Part shown: positions 1 to 8,928 of the stretch, piece by piece
Position numbering within the stretch: position 1 is the stretch's first letter
Layout: each line of letters starts with the position of its first letter
Source: Pyropia haitanensis
Taxonomy: Eukaryota > Rhodophyta > Bangiophyceae > Bangiales > Bangiaceae
Direction of reading: 5' to 3'
DNA: 64,000 bases
Assembly: GCA_008729055.1 (NCBI GenBank)
Contig: SDUX01000007.1
Coordinates: 2,404,064-2,468,063 of the forward strand
Made by a program: the position numbers and the translations under genes
The notes under the pieces: model-generated
The model's database searches: none
The model's input: only the letters and a program-made list of their open reading frames with translations
What the model was told of the DNA's origin: nothing

Positions 1-288
1 ATCTGGCAGGCACTGTGCCTCAAGACGTACACCGATCTTGAATCACTGATGACGGACGCCCTGCGCGTGGAAGCGGCCAAGGCTGGAGTGTCCCGTATCA
101 CCAGCAATGTTAACAGCACTTCTGGCAAGCCACCGACGATGGGCGTTGTCCCGATGGACATTTCCAGCATCAAGATCGAAAAGCTGACGCCAGACGAACG
201 CCAGCGCTGCATGCGCGAGGGTCTCTGCCTTCGCTGTCGCGAGAAAGGACACATGGCTAAGGACTGCCCAAAAGGCCAGCGGAACTGA
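1..288 (+). CDS. gag: Gag, C-terminal end with CCHC zinc knuckle (partial)
   Basis: This is the last 95 codons of the retroelement capsid/nucleocapsid protein; the start is outside the window. The C-terminus holds one CCHC zinc knuckle (C-x2-C-x4-H-x4-C, around nt 225-267) followed by a short basic tail and a TGA at 286-288. Zinc knuckles in Gag bind the element's RNA and package it into virus-like particles (established knowledge). The frame ends 24 nt upstream of the first possible non-ATG pol start, and the pol frame is offset by -1 and overlaps gag by 28 nt. That fits expression of pol by ribosomal frameshifting. Confidence 0.85.
   Translation: MWQALCLKTYTDLESLMTDALRVEAAKAGVSRITSNVNSTSGKPPTMGVVPMDISSIKIEKLTPDERQRCMREGLCLRCREKGHMAKDCPKGQRN
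267..273 (+). promoter_or_regulatory. Candidate -1 ribosomal frameshift heptamer (C CCA AAA)
   Basis: The heptamer CCCAAAA sits in gag phase as C CCA AAA, which is the X XXY YYZ form needed for -1 slippage. It lies inside the only stretch where gag (open to 288) and pol (open from 261 after a TAA at 258-260) overlap. Slippage here moves translation from gag directly into pol. I did not establish the downstream stimulatory structure. Confidence 0.6.
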
Positions 289-3200
289 AGCAGCAACAAT
301 CCTCAACATCTGTGAAAGACGCTCCTTCGGTTCCTGAAAATATGTCGTCACCATTTGAAGGCCCGCGACTCGGGCTTCTGCTTTCTACTGCTTCTGTCAA
401 TGGAAAAGCTGTTAAGGTGCTGTTCGACGACGGATCTCCCATCAACGTCGTCTCAAGGCGCCTCGTTACCTCCTTGCATGTGAAAACGAAAGGAACGGAC
501 TTCGCGGCAAGCATGCCCGATGGCCGCTCCCATGTCCTCGCTGAAACCGTTGACCCTCTTGAGATTCACATCGGACCGTACCAAGAGCGACTTCGGTTTG
601 CTGTTTGTGAATTGAGCGCGTACGACCTCATCCTGGGAAAGAAGTGGCGCGATGACAAGGACGCCAAAATCAACAACAAGAAAAACAAGATCTCCTTCAA
701 GTTCAACCACAAGAACATTTCTATCACTGCCTCCCTCAAGAAGCCCGAAGCTCTGATCAGTCGGCAACGCCTTGCTCGGGACCTCGTTCAAAGGTGCCCT
801 GTTTTTGCCATCTACCTGCAGTCGGAAGATCCCTCTAGCACCTTCGACATTAACGCCATTACGATGGGACAAGGCGAAGACAAGAAAGAAGTTCAAGAGA
901 TTCTCAAAGAGTACGCTGACGTCTTCCCAGACGAGCTCCCCGACGGACTCCCTCCTGAGCGCAGTCACAAATTTAGCATCAAGCTGACCGATGACGCCCA
1001 ACCGCGTCGTAGCGGAATTTACCGACTAGCCGAATGGGAGCTCGAAGAACTCAAGACTCAACTGGCCGGCCTCATAAGGAAGGGATTCATCCAACCAAGC
1101 ACCTCACCGTGGGGCTCTTCCGTCCTCTTTGCGGCGAAGAAGGACGGTGGCTGGCGAATGTGCATCGACTACAGGGCCCTGAACAAGGCTACTATCAAGA
1201 ACGCGTACCCACTACCACGCATCGACGACATCTTTGACCAACTGCGAAAGGCCAAGTACTTTACAAAGATCGACCTCCGCTCTGGCTATCACCAGATTCG
1301 CCTTGACCCAGAAACAATACCTTTGACGGCGTTTCGAACCAAGTACGGATTCTATGAGTTCACCGTCGTACCCTTTGGTCTGACAAATGCACCCGCGGTC
1401 TTCATGAACCTAATGAACGATGTCTTCCGACCCTATCTGTACGACTTCATCTGTGTCTACCTCGACGACATCCTAGTCTACAGCGAAACTTACGACGATC
1501 ACCTCAAGCACCTACGATTAGCACTCGAGAAATTACGAGAACACAAGCTCTACGCCAAGCTGAGCAAGTGCCAGTTCGCTCGAACTACTGTGGACTACCT
1601 TGGCCACGTCATCTCCGAGAAAGGCTTCTCTATGGAAGACTACAAGGTCCAAGCCATCCGTACGTGGGCAACACCGAGGAGCAAAAAGGATGTACAATCT
1701 TTCCTCGGTATGGTCAACTTCTATCGAAGATTCATCAAGGGAATGGCTGCCGTAGCTACGCCGCTAACGAGGCTGACTGGGAATGTCGACTTCGAGTGGA
1801 CACCCGACGCCCAGAAAGCCTTTGAGCAGCTGCAGGACCTAACGACAAGCGCACCGGTGCTAAGGCCTTTCGACAAGAGATACCCAATCTACGTGTCTAC
1901 AGATGCCAGCGGGTATGCTGTGGGCGCAGTCCTTGAGCAAGATGATGGACGCGGACGGCGTCCAGTGGCGTACTTCTCGTTAACCCTCAACATCCACGAG
2001 CAGCGCTACAGCATTCGTGAAAGAGAACTGCTTGCAGTCGTACAAGCTATCCGGCATTGGCGCTGCTACCTCTACGGAAGACCCTTTGAGGTCCACACCG
2101 ACCATGAGTCCCTGAGATACCTAAGCACCCAAGAGAAGCTGAACGATCGCCAAGTCAAGTGGCTGGAGTTTCTGGACCAGTTCCAGTTCAAGATTGTCCC
2201 AATCAAGGGCACTTCGAACCCCGTGGCTGATGCCCTTTCCAGGCAGCCACAAGATGCTCCCGACAAGCACGCCCCCAATCAAGACCTTCTTAGTCGCGTG
2301 CTGACCAAGACCATTGAAGAACTCCCCAAGAAAACTGAAATCAACAACCTCATGACCATCAACCAAAGTGATCAAGACCTTGCCACCTTAAGACAAGAGT
2401 ACGACGCGGACCCCGAGTTTGCCGACCTAGTCAAAGACCCGGTATCTCCCTACCGGCTACACATGAGGTTGTTGAAACGAGGTGACCGTACGTGTATCCC
2501 CGTCGGTACTCTACGCCAAAGACTACTCCACGACTACCATGATGTCCCGTGCCAAGGGCACATGGGAGTCAAGAAAACAACCAAGGTTATCTCTTCCAAG
2601 TACTACTGGAAGACAATGCGGAAAGACATCCAAAGATACGTACAAACATGTGATTTGTGCCAGCGGAACAAGGCTAGCACCCATTCACCTCTGGGTCACC
2701 TCAAACCCTTGGACCCCCCGAGCCAACGATGGGCAAGTGTCTCCATGGACTTTATCACGCCTCTTCCTCTGACTCCAAGAGGCCACAACGGGATTTACGT
2801 CGTTGTCGACCGCCTCTCCAAGATGATTCGCCTCGCCCCTATGAAGCCAGACTGTACGGCGCCAGTCGCAGCTCAGCTCTACCATGATCACGTCTATCGA
2901 CACCACGGACTCCCAGCTGATGTTGTCTGCGACAGGGACCGCATTTTCTTCTCCAACTTCTGGCAGTCGCTCACGGAGATTCTCAAGGTCAAGATCAAGG
3001 CCTCTTCAGCGTACCACCCGCAAACCGACGGACAAACTGAGATCATGAACAAGAAGATCGAAGAAATCCTGCGAAACTTTGTCAACCATCACCAAGGCGA
3101 TTGGGACCTCTTTCTGGTTGCTGCCGAAGTAGCCTACAACCGGTCGCCAAATGCTGTTACAACGTACTCCCCTTTCTTCCTGAACTACGGATTCGAACCT

Positions 3201-3803
3201 AAGACGGTACCAATGGACATCCTCGAAAACTCAGAGTCAAGCATGCCTGCAGTGTCTGACTGGCTAAGCGGTCTCCAACATGCTCAAGAGACTGCCATCT
3301 CAGCCATCAAGAGTGCAAATGAGGCGCGCTCGGCGTACGCAAATCGCCATCGCCGACCTTGCAAGATCGCCGTGGACGATCTGGTGCTACTAAGTACCAA
3401 ACACCTTATGCCAGATGCTTTCCAAGGCGCTCGCAAGCTGATGCCCAAGTACTCAGGACCGTACCGCGTCACTGAGAGTATCAACGATGTGACGTTCCGC
3501 CTGGATCTTCCCCAAGCGGTGCTCGATCGCAAGGTTCACAACGCCTTTCATGCGAGCTTGCTGAAGCCGTACCGCGCTGATCCTTATGGCCGACTTCCTC
3601 CCGTTCCGCCTCCGGTGGCATTTCCGGACGGTTCTGTCGAGTACGAAGTCGACTCCATCATAAGGTCACGAAAGCGCCGTGGACGACTACAGTACCTGGT
3701 CAAGTGGAAAGGCTTTGACGTCAGCGAGAACTCCTGGCTGACCAAGCAAGACCTTGCGAACGCACCTGAGGTGTTGGACGCTTTCCTGCGCCGCGCGTCC
3801 TAA
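273..3803 (+). CDS. pol: Pol polyprotein: protease, RT, RNase H, integrase, chromodomain
   Basis: Retroelement replication polyprotein. No ATG precedes the conserved part, consistent with -1 frameshift expression. Residue numbers count from the GTG at 312. A retropepsin-like segment has D39-D40-G41 where D-S/T-G is usual. Reverse transcriptase follows, with the catalytic YLDD box at 383-386. RNase H includes the TDAS motif (Asp 531) and an ADALSR end. Integrase has an HHCC zinc-binding region and a D813, D874, E910 triad with 35 residues between the last two (D,D35E). A chromodomain (about 1110-1160; VKWKGF and ENSW) ends the protein and in chromoviruses targets integration to marked chromatin. 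It stops at 3801-3803. All the catalytic residues except the protease triplet look canonical. Confidence 0.95.
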   Translation, partial: RPAELKQQQSSTSVKDAPSVPENMSSPFEGPRLGLLLSTASVNGKAVKVLFDDGSPINVVSRRLVTSLHVKTKGTDFAASMPDGRSHVLAETVDPLEIHIGPYQERLRFAVCELSAYDLILGKKWRDDKDAKINNKKNKISFKFNHKNISITASLKKPEALISRQRLARDLVQRCPVFAIYLQSEDPSSTFDINAITMGQGEDKKEVQEILKEYADVFPDELPDGLPPERSHKFSIKLTDDAQPRRSGIYRLAEWELEELKTQLAGLIRKGFIQPSTSPWGSSVLFAAKKDGGWRMCIDYRALNKATIKNAYPLPRIDDIFDQLRKAKYFTKIDLRSGYHQIRLDPETIPLTAFRTKYGFYEFTVVPFGLTNAPAVFMNLMNDVFRPYLYDFICVYLDDILVYSETYDDHLKHLRLALEKLREHKLYAKLSKCQFARTTVDYLGHVISEKGFSMEDYKVQAIRTWATPRSKKDVQSFLGMVNFYRRFIKGMAAVATPLTRLTGNVDFEWTPDAQKAFEQLQDLTTSAPVLRPFDKRYPIYVSTDASGYAVGAVLEQDDGRGRRPVAYFSLTLNIHEQRYSIRERELLAVVQAIRHWRCYLYGRPFEVHTDHESLRYLSTQEKLNDRQVKWLEFLDQFQFKIVPIKGTSNPVADALSRQPQDAPDKHAPNQDLLSRVLTKTIEELPKKTEINNLMTINQSDQDLATLRQEYDADPEFADLVKDPVSPYRLHMRLLKRGDRTCIPVGTLRQRLLHDYHDVPCQGHMGVKKTTKVISSKYYWKTMRKDIQRYVQTCDLCQRNKASTHSPLGHLKPLDPPSQRWASVSMDFITPLPLTPRGHNGIYVVVDRLSKMIRLAPMKPDCTAPVAAQLYHDHVYRHHGLPADVVCDRDRIFFSNFWQSLTEILKVKIKASSAYHPQTDGQTEIMNKKIEEILRNFVNHHQGDWDLFLVAAEVAYNRSPNAVTTYSPFFLNYGFEPKTVPMDILENSESSMPAVSDWLSGLQHAQETAISAIKSANEARSAYANRHRRPCKIAVDDLVLLSTKHLMPDAFQGARKLMPKYSGPYRVTESINDVTFRLDLPQAVLDRKVHNAFHASLLKPYRADPYGRLPPVPPPVAFPDGSVEYEVDSIIRSRKRRGRLQYLVKWKGFDVSENSWLTKQDLANAPEVLDAFLRRAS

Positions 3804-3814
3804 GGGGGGGGAGG
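3803..3814 (+). other. Polypurine tract
   Basis: A run of purines (AGGGGGGGGAGG) directly follows the pol stop codon and directly precedes a TGT-starting LTR. This is the standard position of the plus-strand primer of LTR retrotransposons. Confidence 0.75.
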
Positions 3815-4629
3815 TGTAAGGATATGCCCCTTAAATCCCCAAGACTGGAGCCTAGGGGATAAGGACTGGGGCCTCTCCTTCCCTGTCCTTCTCAGCCAAC
3901 TCCTTCCAAGACGCATCAACTCCAAAGTAATCTGGGGCATGCCGCGGTGTCCGTCCGATAATCTACTACTAACGGACGGTCAGCACGGGAGCCGCGGATT
4001 GGCTAACCGACACTACCCTGACTCATCTGCCGACGGGTACAGTCTCCAACGGATCAACGGACTAACGGACCAAAAGACGAGCCACATCTCTGACGCGTCA
4101 GCAAGCCGGAACAATCTCCCCGTGGACCAATGGGAGCGACAAGACTTGCTGACCCACGGGAGATATTCGACCCGAAGACTGGCGTCTGCTTACACGCCTC
4201 TGAGGCTTTTCGGGTCGAATGGCGCGTGGGGCCAGCCGCGCGGCGCTACGAGCGCCGCACACCGTCCCCCCCCCGTTTGGGGCTTTCTGGTGGGGCGCCT
4301 TGGGGCGCACACGCCCACCCTTGCTTTGTTCTGAGAGCCCATGCTTTGTTTTGAGAGCTTTGGTGCCGTCCACCGGCACGACGGGCAATTGCATGCTTTG
4401 GGGCACCCTGGGTGCCCCCCTGGGGGTATATAATGCGTGAGTGTGGGCGCCACCGGGAGAGACCTCGGGGGAACAACCACAGACAGAGACACAAAGACCT
4501 CCTTTACCTTCGACCCCCTCGACCCTCACCGACGTCACGCCCATCCTCTTCCCCACCCCCATCACCGTCATCCCACCCGTCACCTTCCCCGCGCCCGGCA
4601 TCCTCATTGGCTTGCACGGGTTGCTGACA
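3815..4629 (+). repeat. 3' LTR (right end approximate)
   Basis: The left edge is TGTAAGG immediately after the polypurine tract. The right edge is placed at a TGACA ending at 4629 because TGT..ACA would give the usual LTR termini, but without the 5' LTR the right edge is an inference. Inside are an inverted repeat near 3952-3983 (TCCGTCCG with CGGACGGT), a GGGCACC/GGTGCCC dyad at 4401-4417 and a TATA box at 4427. Frames that read through the LTR on both strands have no protein signature. Confidence 0.6.
4427..4433 (+). promoter_or_regulatory. LTR TATA box
   Basis: TATATAA lies about 200 nt before the proposed LTR end, just after a GGGCACC/GGTGCCC dyad. Position and sequence suit the element's polymerase II promoter, which would put the U3/R border some 25-35 nt downstream. 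Confidence 0.5.
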
Positions 4630-5190
4630 CCGGCACCAGTACGTTGAGGGCTGCCCGTGTGTGGGTGGTGCCTCACAGCGTCCCCGGCGGCGGATTGCCC
4701 GCACCATCTGGGCCACCAGCTCCTGCTTCAGGGCCCCGAGGGTGGCCGGCGGTGAGCCATGCGGGGCGGCCCCGCCAGCTGCCGCCCGGAGCGCCGCGCG
4801 GCTCGCGTCGGTGCTACCGTCGTCGCTTTCCTCCTCCGACGAGCTATCGGCGTTGCCGATAGATCGCCCTGGGGTTGCCGCGCGACGCCCGCCGCGAGGC
4901 AGGGCGCCGCAACTGGGCGCGGCTCCCACGGCCGGGTGAGACCCTCCCTCGGGACGGCCCCCCGGCCCCACCAGCGACAGGCGGCGTGGCTCGCTGGCCT
5001 CCAGTTCACGGACGCGGCGTAACAGGGCGGCGATCTCCGACGGGGCGCCCCGCCCACGGGGGCCCGAGCTCCCGCCCGAGCCCGTCCGGGAAAGAGGCCT
5101 TCTTCGCCCTGCTGGACCAGCAAAGCTGCCCCGTTCGGCGGCGTCTCGGGCTACGACGGTCCCACCCACCGTCGTCGCCCTTCGTCCCAT
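4630..5190 (-). pseudogene. Antisense gag-like fragment abutting the LTR
   Basis: On the minus strand an ATG at 5188-5190 opens a frame of about 185 codons up to the LTR edge. The product has a predicted coiled-coil stretch (IAALLRRVRELEASEP), a Ser/Glu/Asp-rich acidic patch and a helix (LGALKQELVAQMVRAIRRR). This resembles the N-terminal part of a retroelement Gag, but no diagnostic motif is present. Coding-like composition fades where the LTR begins, so the chromovirus may have inserted into this older frame. The function is not established and the frame could be chance in GC-rich DNA. Confidence 0.3.
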
Positions 5191-5731
5191 CAAGAGCGGA
5201 AAGTGCCGGCGGGGGCCCCGGGCGCTGTAAAGCCCGGTCCCCCGCCGCAATCCAACCAATGCAGGTAATCCCTCCAAATACGGTGTAAGTCCCGCCAGAA
5301 GCAATACATCCCTCTGACAGGCCCCGCCCGCCAAATACTTGTCACGCGGGGCGCGTCCCGCGCCCCGCGACCTGGCGTGAGCCCAGCGCCTTGCGCACCC
5401 TGCGCGCAATCCGCGCGCCCCCGGCGCCCCTCCTCCGCGCAACACCACCCGGGGGCTGCCCCCACCACCTGGGTGCGTCGGTCCCCCAGGGGGGAGCCCG
5501 CCAGGGGCTCCGCCACGTAGTACTACAAAGCCGCTTTAGCGCTCGCCACACTCGGGTTGATGGAGGCAAAGAAACAAGAAAAGAGATTGGAAACCATGTC
5601 TCTTTCTGCGGCAACGGCTCATTGTGTGCCAAAGCATCAGTCGGTAAGGTCGGAACCTATCTCATAAATATCCTATGAGCTGTGCTACAAGAGCACCTAG
5701 GCTGAGCTCTTAGGTATACTCCGGAGCGGAG
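5191..5731. other. Spacer without a recognisable gene
   Basis: GC-rich to about 5520, then more balanced composition with a short dyad near 5715-5735 (CTCCGGAG). I see no supported gene, RNA or repeat here. Confidence 0.3.
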
Positions 5732-7514
5732 TTGAGGGGGCTCAAAGTCTACTGTCGCTCCGGGATATTAGAGCTTGAAAAGAGAGTAGGCTGGTTCAAA
5801 AGTCGACAGTCCTGTGCGGCATGCAGTGCTCGCAGTAGCACAGTCGGACCACCTGATGGCTGTGCAATGCGGGCGCCATCTGCGGCCCAACTAGCTAGAG
5901 TCCCCGCTCATCTGTGGAATCAGATGACCTCGGCAGAGAGAGTGCATGCGCGTATAATTGCTGCAGCGAAACGATTTACGTTGCACAGCCAACAGGGAAG
6001 CTCTGTTTGCTTGACTCGAGGCGACCCTCCCAACTCTGCAAGAAAGGTGGCGGAGTCGTGCGCCCATCCGACGTGCACCCCGTGCGCCGAATGACCCTCC
6101 GCATCCACCCCTGCGCTGTGTGGCCCTGTGCCTCTTCCGTTGCGGTAAATCTCCCTGCTCCTCGCCTACGCTGATTTGCTCTGCCCCCTCCCCCCTCAAT
6201 CGAAGCCCCCAGGCCCTGGTTCCCGCACAAGTATTCCCCCTGTCCCGCGCCGCTGGGATGTTTCGCGCAGAAAGAGACACAGAATGGTGCGACCATCGCC
6301 ACCCAGCTGTGCCGCCGCTTCGGCCGCCCGTTTTTGAGGGATCCATCTCTTCGCTCGCTGACCAGCACATCCTCACCGACCGGACACAGAATGCCCTATT
6401 GTCAGGGCGCATGTGGCAAACCCAAAGTGTTGCCTTCTCACCATCGTTGTGCCCACAGTGCAGGAGCTGCAGCCGCATGATCCTCATGACGCGCCACTGT
6501 GGCTCCTTCCCAATAGTGAGTTTGGCTTTTTTCTGTGCTTCCGGCCGCGGTGCGTGCGCCATGACGAGTGATGAATCTCGTTTCGTCCATGGACTTATGT
6601 TCTTCACGTGCGATGGTCTGACCTCTGGCGCTGCTTCCCTAGCTTGCCCCCTTCCTGCTTTGGTATGTTCTACATGGGTGTCTCGCTGTGTTCTTGCTCG
6701 TCCTCTCTTGCGTTTTGTCGTTTGTATTGTGACTGGCTATCCCGCTATGATCTTCCCCACAGAAATGTCACCAAGCAGTCAGGACGAGGAGGGGTGGTCG
6801 GGTGCGAGGGTCCAGGGTGCGGACCACCCACTAAGAGCCCCGATGAAGGCGGCGGAGCTGCGGTTCTACAGAGAGAACTAACACAAGGTGCATGCATTCT
6901 CTCGGCGGATGCAGTGGGCTGAGCTGCAGAGCCTGGTGACTTGGCAAAGTGTGCGGGGGCTACACCGGCAAGACACTGAGGACCACGCGTGGGTATCCTG
7001 CGCGTCGTTCCATTCGGGAGGCCTTTCCACCGGCACACACATTGGGCACACCCCCCTGACGCTCCCCCACTGTCGTGGCCGTCGAACCCTTCGCTCCCCT
7101 CTGGGCTCCTCCACCCCCGGGACTGCAGAGTCGCGAACTTCCCCCAGTATCCTCCGAGCCCCTGCACTCCGGCCGGGGCACGCCTCCCTGAGCCGCCGAG
7201 CCCTGGCGCTCCACCCCTTCCCCCCCCACAAAGCCATCGAGACGCCGCGATCTCCCTGGGGCTTCCCCGCCTCTGCGGCCGTCGAACACACTCTCGCTCG
7301 CCACCCCAATTCTTATTTCTGCCGTCTATAATGTTATCGTCCGCTTCCAGTAGACCCAGGGCGGTCGGAAGAGGCCGATTCAGAGGGCAGTTATTTGGCC
7401 ACGCGTCATCCAGAAAAGAAGGGCCGTCTCAAAGTGGCTCCCGTCAGCCCCCTGGATAAGATCAGCGGCATATACGTGCAGATGACTGCCAAGGGGTGCT
7501 ACATGCTGTTCTGA
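5732..7514 (+). pseudogene. Remnant of a multi-exon gene, function unknown
   Basis: Several stretches read like protein but in different frames separated by intron-like DNA. The first runs to 6094 and includes PSAAQLARVPAHLWNQM and ERVHARIIAAAKRF. The next, around 6258-6515, is Cys-rich (CPQCRSCSRM) and ends at an ATA|GTGAGT donor. A matching acceptor (TTCCCCACAG) sits at 6762, giving a 247-bp intron. The third follows 6763 and can be read in two frames. The last exon (about 7350-7514) follows a CTTCCAG acceptor and ends with KISGIYVQMTAKGCYMLF and TGA. No single set of splice sites that I tried keeps one frame throughout, so the gene is either decayed or has exons I could not place. No family was recognised; a transposon origin is possible. 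Confidence 0.35.
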
Positions 7515-7896
7515 AGCCGCGCCCTCCTATAACATCCATCCACGCCCGTGCCTTCCGGCAGCGCATTACTGACAGTGCGGCTCGGACCCTCCCGACGTGG
7601 TCCATGCCGGGCGGTGCCTGGGTCGGTGTCGCCGTCCGTCTGCCGCGGACTGGGAGAGTCTGACTGCCCTAGGTGGCAACCAGATGGCGTAATTATTGCA
7701 TCGCAGCTTGCAGGCCACCAATGGTGCAGATTAGGCTGATTCGAGTGCCGCTCTTGAGTCTGGGAGCGTGAAGGCTCAGTTGGAGCGCAGGACGCGCGTC
7801 GACGACCAGAGGCTGGCTGTCGAGCTCCACCAGGCAAGGAGCGCCGTTGCGTTCAAAAAGCTCGAGACCCTCAAATAGCTTTACATCGTCGCAGGT
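7515..7896. other. Spacer between convergent remnants
   Basis: Lies between the plus-strand remnant ending near 7514 and the minus-strand remnant ending at 7897. The overlapping frames on both strands show no convincing protein features. Confidence 0.3.
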
Positions 7897-8562
7897 TCAC
7901 CCTAGATACAAGCTCTTGTACTCCCGCGTTGCTCGCATGACAGCCAGAATGTCCCGCTTGACGTGCTGACGCGTCTCCTCTGCGCCCGGCGCCGATGGCG
8001 TCGGGTCCTCCGCATGGTCAGGCAGGTCACCTTCCTCCTCCTTTCTGTCACCGTTCAATTTGTACAAGATACACAGTATTCCGTGGCTAACTTGAAGTCT
8101 TTCTTGCTGCCGAGTCTGCAGCACAGCTTGCTGAGGCTCCGGCGGCGCCCCATAAGTATTCCAATGACATTCAGCGCCAAGTTAGAGGCGTGCCAACTCC
8201 CATTTGGAGTTCTCGTCGTCCGTTGTTGCTGCAGCATCCATCATGAAGGGGCACGCCACTCGCGCCGACCGGTGCATGCACTGATCCCCCAGGATGAACT
8301 TCAGCAGTCTGAAGTGGCTGGTCTGGTGGCGCTCTCGATCCGTGTAGCGCTGCACCAACGCGTCGCCCGCGGCGCCCGCAGCGTCACTTTTTTTTCTGCG
8401 CTCATGGTCTGTTGCCAGCAGCAGATGGATGCTGCATTGGTCGTGAAGATCGCACGAGTTCTGGGCTGCTAGCTGTGAGCGTACGCGAAGGGGATTGTCG
8501 TCCCGTCTGTCGATCCGATGCACTACCGGAATCCAAAGGTGGTCCAAGCGTAGCCGGGCAGC
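7897..8562 (-). pseudogene. Minus-strand protein fragment with one in-frame stop
   Basis: One minus-strand frame is open from just after a TGA at 8563-8565 down to a stop at 7897-7899, interrupted only by a TAA at 8182-8184. Both halves look coding. Upstream is a polar segment with HLLLATDHERRKK and HFRLLKFILGDQ; downstream is a charged segment ending RDILAVMRATREYKSLYLG. A possible splice acceptor (CGCTCACAG) lies near 8471, so the true exon may begin there. The stop could be a mutation or lie in an intron, but no splice pair I tried removes it while keeping frame. No family was recognised. Confidence 0.35.
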
Positions 8563-8799
8563 TCACTGCGCCTCTCAGCGTCCGGCCACGCAATAAACTT
8601 ATCAGCCAAGCGCCGCACGCAGCGAAAGAAGCGCTTGGTGCAGTTGACGACCGACCCAGGGCTCATATCAAACAGGATGGCCGCACAGATGACAGCTGCA
8701 AAAATAAGAATAAATAAAGCTAAGAAAAAGGAACGAGAAAAAAAGAAATAAATTCTTGCAAATTCTGACGGGCACGGCTGTCAGAGGGGACCCACTTAC
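8563..8799. other. AT-rich upstream region of the CLC gene
   Basis: Composition drops sharply to A-rich between 8698 and 8765, with AATAAA-type hexamers near 8709-8718 and 8748. This is the most AT-rich stretch in the window's first 20 kb. It may be the promoter/5' leader of the CLC gene or a poly(A) region of an unseen plus-strand transcript. Confidence 0.35.
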
Positions 8800-8895
8800 A
8801 TGAGCTGTCACCGCCGTGGCCCAGGGGGGAGAGGGGAGCGCCATAGAGGGACGGAGCGGAGCCGTCGGCCTGAACCGGTCATGGAGACGGGGACT

Positions 8896-8928
<33 letters not shown>

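Larger units (their letters stand above)
1..4629 (+). mobile_element. Ty3/gypsy chromovirus LTR retrotransposon, 3' part
   Basis: The window opens inside gag and runs through a complete pol to a polypurine tract and a 3' LTR. The pol order is protease, reverse transcriptase, RNase H, integrase, chromodomain, which defines the chromovirus lineage of Ty3/gypsy elements (established knowledge). The 5' LTR, primer-binding site and most of gag lie left of the window, so target-site duplication and LTR-LTR divergence cannot be judged. The pol frame has no stop or shift over about 3.5 kb, so the copy looks recently active. The codon use is visibly less GC-extreme than that of the host genes, as expected for a mobile element. 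Confidence 0.95.

Noticed and set aside
4098..4676. Several 60-190 codon frames within the 3' LTR
   Set aside because: They lie across the LTR promoter and repeat region with no protein signature.
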